Part shown: positions 13,755 through 16,978 of the stretch, piece by piece
Layout of the letters: every line of letters begins with the position of its first letter
Numbering within the stretch: the stretch's first letter is position 1
Source: Clostridia bacterium
Lineage (GTDB): Bacteria > Bacillota > Clostridia > Peptostreptococcales > Anaerovoracaceae
Assembly (NCBI GenBank): GCA_024403005.1
Contig: JAKSSQ010000009.1
Location: forward strand, 1 to 16,978
DNA length: 16,978 bases
Reading direction: 5' to 3'
Translations under genes and position numbers: made by a program
Notes under the pieces: generated by a model
Database searches by the model: none
Told to the model about the DNA's origin: nothing
Seen by the model: the letters and a program-made list of their open reading frames with translations, nothing else

Positions 13755-14678
13755 TTAAAAGCTCTTTTCTGTAAGGATTTCCCGGCAGATTTCAAGGAAT
13801 GCTTCTGCGGCAGGGGAAAGGGCCTGGCCTTTTAAACTTATTCGTCCTATGGTCATGGAAAGTTTCTGGGCGGCGCTGCTCTGGGCTACAGGCACCGCTG
13901 TAATATTATCCGGCGTGAACCCATCAAGGAGATACCCGGAGCCGATGTGGTAGCCTTCTGTAAGCTTTATCATGGTAAACAGGGTGTTTCTGTCGGAAAC
14001 GCTTACAGACCTTTCTGCTCTGGAGGGGGACATTACTTCTTCGGCAAAATCCGTGTTATCTGTGTCGTAGTTGTAGTATATAAACGGGTATTGAGCCAGT
14101 TCTTCCAGGCTTACAGCTTCTTTTGACGCCAATGGGTGGTCCTTATTAAGGTATGCATGGGGAATTGCCTCTGCAAGAGGGGTGAATTCCAGGCCGTTCT
14201 GGTCCAGCTCTCTTAAAATAAAGGATTTATTGGCTGAGTTGTAATATATGAATCCGATTTCGCTTATTCTCGAAGCTACGTTATCGATAATTTCGCTGGT
14301 AGGGCACTCTCGGATATTAAGGGCGTAATGAGCCGTGCTTTTATCCGCTGCGAATCTTGCGAGGGCTGCCACTGCGAAGATGTAGTGCTGGGAAGATACG
14401 TCCAGTTTTTCCGGAAGGGAAGCTCTTCCGGTGTAATTCTGTTTTATATCTTCGAATCTGTTGAGCAGGGTATATGAATCGCGAAGAAAATTCATACCAT
14501 CAGGGGTAAGCCTTATGCCTCTTCTGTCTCTTTCTATTAAAATCGTGCCCAGTTCGTCTTCCAGGGCTTTCAATGATTTGCTCACCGCCGACTGAGAAAC
14601 GAAAAGCTCTTCCGCAGCTCGGCTCACGGAACTGTACTTGGCGGACGTAATAAAATACTGAAGCTGCTGAATGGTCAC
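13755..14678 (-). CDS. LysR-family transcriptional regulator
   Basis: A 307-residue LysR regulator of normal length. Residues 1-60 are the winged helix-turn-helix (QQLQYFITSAKYSSVSRAAE, then VSQSAVSKSLKALEDELGTILIERD.RG..LT..G), followed by a linker helix to about 90 and the two-lobed substrate-binding domain. Within that domain the family's P-L/HP-L pattern shows as NKDHPLASKEAVSLEELAQYPFIYY. The ATG follows an AGGAGGA site. It is divergent from the PLP enzyme gene, with 169 bases between start codons, the common arrangement in which a LysR protein activates its neighbour and represses itself. The co-inducer is unknown; if the target is a sulfur amino acid enzyme, O-acetylhomoserine, O-acetylserine or methionine-related compounds are reasonable candidates (inference). 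Confidence 0.9.
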   Translation of the reverse strand: MTIQQLQYFITSAKYSSVSRAAEELFVSQSAVSKSLKALEDELGTILIERDRRGIRLTPDGMNFLRDSYTLLNRFEDIKQNYTGRASLPEKLDVSSQHYIFAVAALARFAADKSTAHYALNIRECPTSEIIDNVASRISEIGFIYYNSANKSFILRELDQNGLEFTPLAEAIPHAYLNKDHPLASKEAVSLEELAQYPFIYYNYDTDNTDFAEEVMSPSRAERSVSVSDRNTLFTMIKLTEGYHIGSGYLLDGFTPDNITAVPVAQSSAAQKLSMTIGRISLKGQALSPAAEAFLEICREILTEKSF

Positions 14679-14700
14679 GAGTCTTTCCTCCTATGAAAAA

Positions 14701-14789
14701 AATTCATAACTTAATTTGAATTATAGATATTATTCTTTTGAATTTCAACACTCTAAAATATAAGTGCAGGTAACTGCAGAAATTGAATT
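14701..14789. promoter_or_regulatory. lysR/PLP-enzyme divergent control region with repeated TTGAATT elements
   Basis: AATTCA (14701-14706) and TGAATT (14717-14722) form a 6-bp dyad with a 10-base spacer. TTGAATT recurs at 14716-14722, 14738-14744 (inside the palindrome TTGAA-T-TTCAA, 14738-14748) and 14783-14789, offsets of 22 and 45 bases, close to two and four helical turns. A further dyad, TGCAG-GTAA-CTGCA, lies at 14765-14778. The layout fits LysR recognition plus activation sites, but the region is AT-rich and exact -35/-10 boxes are not clear. Confidence 0.45.
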
Positions 14790-14805
14790 TATATCTACTT
14801 AACAT

Positions 14806-14822
14806 CACGGGCAGAAACCGTG
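14806..14822 (+). other. small hairpin just upstream of the PLP-enzyme ribosome binding site
   Basis: CACGG (14806-14810) pairs with CCGTG (14818-14822) around a 7-base loop, ten bases before the GAGAGGAG ribosome binding site. It does not match a SAM riboswitch core. It may protect the 5' end of the message or be incidental. Confidence 0.25.
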
Positions 14823-14847
14823 AATGCAATTTGAGAGGAGATTAATT

Positions 14848-16044
14848 ATGTCAAAGAACATCCAGACAGATCTTATCCACGCAGCAGGACACGAAACCGC
14901 TAAGAAAATCGCTCAGTCCGTTTCCACTCCTAAGGTACTGCCCATCTACATGACATCCGTTTATAACTTCGACGATGTAGATTCCCTCGAAGCTGTATAC
15001 GCAGGCGAAGCAGCTGGTTACGTTTATTCCAGAGATAGCAACCCCGGCCTTCTCGCAGCATGCGAAATGGTAGCTACAGCTGAAGGCAGCGAATCCGCAG
15101 AAGTATTCGGCTCCGGTATGGCAGCTATTACATCCGCTATTATCGCTAACATCAAGGCTGGCGAACACATCGTATCTTCCCCCGTACTTTACGGCGGCGT
15201 TTACAACTTCTTCAAGAACGAACTGCCCAAGTTCGGCGTAGAAGTAGACTTCGTAGACTTCTCCAACCCCGAAGACATCAAGGCTGCTATGAAGCCCAAC
15301 ACAAAGATCGTTTATACAGAATCCATCATCAACCCCCTCATGAACGTTTGCGACATCCCCGCAGTAGCTGAAATCGCTCACGCTGGCGGCGCTAAGTTCA
15401 TCATCGACAATACATTCGCTACACCTTCCGTAGTTCGTCCCATGGATCACGGCGCAGACATCGTTTGCTACTCTGTAACAAAGTACATGGGCGGCCACTC
15501 CGATCTCATCGGCGGCGCAGTAGCAGGCAGCAAGGAAGACGTTGCCAAGATCCATAAGACACTGGCTATGTACGGCTGCCTTATGGGACCCATGGAAGCA
15601 TGGCTGCTCACCAGATCCATGCGTACACTGGACATGCGCATGAAGAAGCACTCCGAAAACGCTCTTAAGGTTGCTGAATTCTTCGAAAAGCACCCCAAGA
15701 TCGAAAAGGTTCACTATGCAGCACTGCCCTCTTCCCCCGACCACGCTCTTGCTGAAAAGCTCTTCACAGACGGTATGTGCGGCGGCATGATGGCTATCGA
15801 CCTCGCTGGCGGCGAAGCTGCAGCAGTTAAGCTCATGGAAGTTATGCCCAACATCAAGTTCGTACCTTCCCTCGCTTCCTACTCCACAACAATGTCCTAT
15901 CCTGCAAGAACATCCCACAGAGCTTACAACGAAGCTGAACTGAAGGCTGCAGGCATCACAATGGGTACACTCCGTATCTCCATCGGTATGGAAGAAGCTG
16001 AAGACATCATCGCTGAATTTGCAGCAGGTCTCGACCAGCTCTAA
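14848..16044 (+). CDS. trans-sulfuration family PLP enzyme (cystathionine/methionine gamma-lyase or O-acetylhomoserine sulfhydrylase-like)
   Basis: A 398-residue PLP enzyme of the Cys/Met metabolism family. The catalytic lysine is Lys212 in CYSVTKYMGGHSDLIGG, Asp187 in FIIDNTFATP binds the pyridine nitrogen, Tyr60-Arg62 in YVYSRDSNP binds the cofactor phosphate of the neighbouring subunit, and Tyr115 in SPVLYGGVYNFF stacks on the ring. The site of the cysteine typical of classical methionine gamma-lyase (LYGC) is Gly117 here, which argues against that enzyme but does not exclude it. The C-terminus has the usual TLRISIGMEEAEDII. The start at 14848 follows GAGAGGAG by seven bases; an in-frame ATG at 14824 lies before that site and would add eight atypical residues. 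The divergent LysR gene is its probable regulator, and a terminator follows. Very strong codon bias suggests high expression. Confidence 0.88.
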   Translation: MSKNIQTDLIHAAGHETAKKIAQSVSTPKVLPIYMTSVYNFDDVDSLEAVYAGEAAGYVYSRDSNPGLLAACEMVATAEGSESAEVFGSGMAAITSAIIANIKAGEHIVSSPVLYGGVYNFFKNELPKFGVEVDFVDFSNPEDIKAAMKPNTKIVYTESIINPLMNVCDIPAVAEIAHAGGAKFIIDNTFATPSVVRPMDHGADIVCYSVTKYMGGHSDLIGGAVAGSKEDVAKIHKTLAMYGCLMGPMEAWLLTRSMRTLDMRMKKHSENALKVAEFFEKHPKIEKVHYAALPSSPDHALAEKLFTDGMCGGMMAIDLAGGEAAAVKLMEVMPNIKFVPSLASYSTTMSYPARTSHRAYNEAELKAAGITMGTLRISIGMEEAEDIIAEFAAGLDQL

Positions 16045-16075
16045 ACCGTACTCTTAAGTAAGGCAAATAACTGAA

Positions 16076-16114
16076 AGGGCGGGCAGCAAAAACTGCCCGC
16101 TTTCCTTTGTTTTT
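16076..16114 (+). terminator. intrinsic terminator of the PLP-enzyme gene
   Basis: GCGGGCAG (16079-16086) pairs with CTGCCCGC (16093-16100) around CAAAAA, with further A-T and G-T pairs at the base, followed by TTTCCTTTGTTTTT. Confidence 0.92.
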
Positions 16115-16143
16115 CAAGATTTTAAACAAGTTTAAAAAAACTC

Positions 16144-16172
16144 TTGAAAGCCTTATTCCGTTATGCTAATAT
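16144..16172 (+). promoter_or_regulatory. promoter of rpmE
   Basis: TTGAAA (16144-16149) and TAATAT (16167-16172) are 17 bases apart, and TGC just before the latter makes an extended -10. An overlapping TATAAT at 16170-16175 would have a 20-base spacer. The leader is about 70 bases long. Confidence 0.75.
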
Positions 16173-16196
16173 AATAGGGCTTGTAAAGAGCGTTTT

Positions 16197-16214
16197 AGCG
16201 CTTTTAGAAGCGCT
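16197..16214 (+). promoter_or_regulatory. hairpin in the rpmE leader, candidate L31 autoregulatory element
   Basis: AGCGCTT (16197-16203) and AAGCGCT (16208-16214) form a perfect 7-bp stem with a TTAG loop, 22 bases before the AAGGAGG ribosome binding site. An earlier AGAGCG could pair with the right arm as an alternative. L31 leaders that bind the protein have been described in several phyla; whether this belongs to them is inference from position and structure only. Confidence 0.45.
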
Positions 16215-16251
16215 GTTCGATAGATAATTTTGACGAAGGAGGAACACAGCT

Positions 16252-16452
16252 ATGAAAGAAGGCATCCATCCCGATTACAAGGACTGCAAGGTTACATGCG
16301 CTTGCGGAAACACATTCATGACAAAGTCCATCAAGGAAGAAATCCGTCTGGACGTTTGCTCACAGTGCCATCCTTTCTTCACAGGTCAGCAGAAGTTCAT
16401 TAACCGTGGCGGCCGTGTTGAAAAGTTCAAGCAGAAGTACAACATCGACTAA
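16252..16452 (+). CDS. rpmE: 50S ribosomal protein L31, zinc-binding type
   Basis: A 66-residue ribosomal protein L31 of the C+ (zinc ribbon) type. It begins MKEGIHPDYK, has Cys16 and Cys18 in TCACGN and Cys36 and Cys39 in CSQCHPF, the four zinc ligands of the family, then FFTGQQKFINRGGRVEKF. An additional Cys12 lies close by. The ribosome binding site AAGGAGG is nine bases before the ATG. It is transcribed alone, with its own promoter, leader hairpin and terminator. Presence of the zinc-containing form rather than the Zur-induced C- form suggests the normal zinc-replete copy. Confidence 0.97.
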   Translation: MKEGIHPDYKDCKVTCACGNTFMTKSIKEEIRLDVCSQCHPFFTGQQKFINRGGRVEKFKQKYNID

Positions 16453-16469
16453 TCGTACTAGGTTACAAG

Positions 16470-16496
16470 ACCCGGCTGGAATATGCCGGGTTTTTT
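16470..16496 (+). terminator. intrinsic terminator of rpmE
   Basis: ACCCGGC (16470-16476) pairs with GCCGGGT (16485-16491) around an eight-base loop, followed by a run of six Ts. Confidence 0.92.
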
Positions 16497-16514
16497 ACGT
16501 ACCGTGGAGTTTTA

Positions 16515-16978
16515 ATGGATTTTAAAGTGCTGCAGGGCGGCAGAAATGCTACAGCTTTAAGTGAATACCGCTTCCTGGAAGGCGAAATCACAGACACCCG
16601 TCTCATGGGTGTTCTTGGCATGTACATGCACTGGCAGCTGCCTTATGGGGATGAGGAATCAAGCCACCTGCACCTGTTTTTCTACTACGATGTGGAGGAA
16701 CTGGGCCTGGAATCCGTTACAGCTTACGTCGGCACCGACGAAAAAGAGGTTAATACCATCTTTATGAACCAGTTCGGAGGCCTTGGAGCAGAAATGGCGC
16801 AGCTCAGCGAACGCGAGTGCCGCTGGCTTGCAAATACCATGATCTCCGATACAAAGAAGAGAAAACTGCTGGTTCCCGAAACCGCTTCAAAGCTGGATTT
16901 CATAACTAAGCAGCCTGTAATTCTCTCCATGGAAGAAAAGAACGCTCTTTTCGATAAGATGGCAGTAGATCTGGACAC
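16515..16978 (+). CDS. unrecognised protein, N-terminal 154 residues (3' end outside window)
   Basis: An open frame with no stop runs from ATG 16515 to the right edge. GGAG (16506-16509) sits five bases before the start. The codon pattern (GAA, GAC, AAG and CTG preferred) matches the neighbouring genes. The protein starts MDFKVLQGGRNATALSEYRF, has a GVLGMYMHWQL stretch near 32-42, a SSHLHLFFYYDVEELGLE segment, and NTIFMNQFGGLGAEM. It then has a charged helix-rich region (ERECRWLANTMISDTKKRKLL). There is no signal peptide and no clear membrane segment. I do not recognise a family. It follows rpmE after a terminator and so probably has its own or a read-through promoter; no promoter is evident in the 18 bases between the terminator and the start codon. 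Confidence 0.7.
   Translation, partial: MDFKVLQGGRNATALSEYRFLEGEITDTRLMGVLGMYMHWQLPYGDEESSHLHLFFYYDVEELGLESVTAYVGTDEKEVNTIFMNQFGGLGAEMAQLSERECRWLANTMISDTKKRKLLVPETASKLDFITKQPVILSMEEKNALFDKMAVDLD

Noticed and set aside
14749..14847. SAM or other riboswitch before the PLP enzyme
   Set aside because: Only two short hairpins are present; none of the conserved SAM-I, SAM-II or T-box core elements can be found in this short leader.
14851..15918. 355-codon minus-strand frame opposite the PLP enzyme
   Set aside because: Again Cys-, His- and Val-rich without domains and lying wholly opposite a clearly conserved gene; a codon-bias shadow.

Overview
The window looks like chromosomal DNA from an anaerobic, low-to-mid GC member of the Bacillota, most likely Clostridia. 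Pointers are the strong GGAGG-type ribosome binding sites, the CIRCE operator before htpG, the zinc-type L31 protein, sigma-A-like promoters with intrinsic terminators, and a citrate lyase locus with a GntR-type regulator. There are no RNA genes, insertion sequences, CRISPR arrays or phage genes. Coding density is high and no gap between genes exceeds about 215 bases.

Region 1 (1-4668, plus strand) is a tight operon: the C-terminal part of a GntR-family regulator, then citD, citE and citF (gamma, beta and alpha subunits of citrate lyase or the near-identical citramalate lyase), then the alpha and beta subunits of a class I [4Fe-4S] fumarase-type hydro-lyase. The usual reading is citrate to acetate plus oxaloacetate, then malate/fumarate. 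The same set also fits mesaconate hydration followed by citramalate cleavage, the end of the methylaspartate route of glutamate fermentation. A hairpin at 4680-4714 separates it from convergent genes.

Region 2 (4740-7078, minus strand) holds an M20-type dipeptidase (PepV/Sapep family) and, upstream, a MerR-family regulator with an apparent C-terminal effector domain. Between them lies a textbook MerR-type promoter: a 10-bp perfect dyad inside a 19-bp spacer between -35 and -10. A 15/21 copy of the same operator overlaps the merR ribosome binding site, so the regulator probably controls both the dipeptidase and itself.

Region 3 (7128-10718, plus) is a four-gene operon with two consecutive small+large pairs of the isopropylmalate isomerase/homoaconitase/dimethylmalate dehydratase family. 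No leuA or leuB is nearby and no T-box is visible. The substrate loops (YIIF and YLVF) are hydrophobic, which argues against tricarboxylate substrates. What two such enzymes do here is the main open question.

Region 4 (10734-16978) carries separate transcription units: htpG under a perfect CIRCE element; a long-form purC; a LysR regulator divergent from a trans-sulfuration family PLP enzyme; rpmE with its own promoter and a leader hairpin; and the start of an unrecognised protein running off the right edge. Most units end in clear intrinsic terminators.
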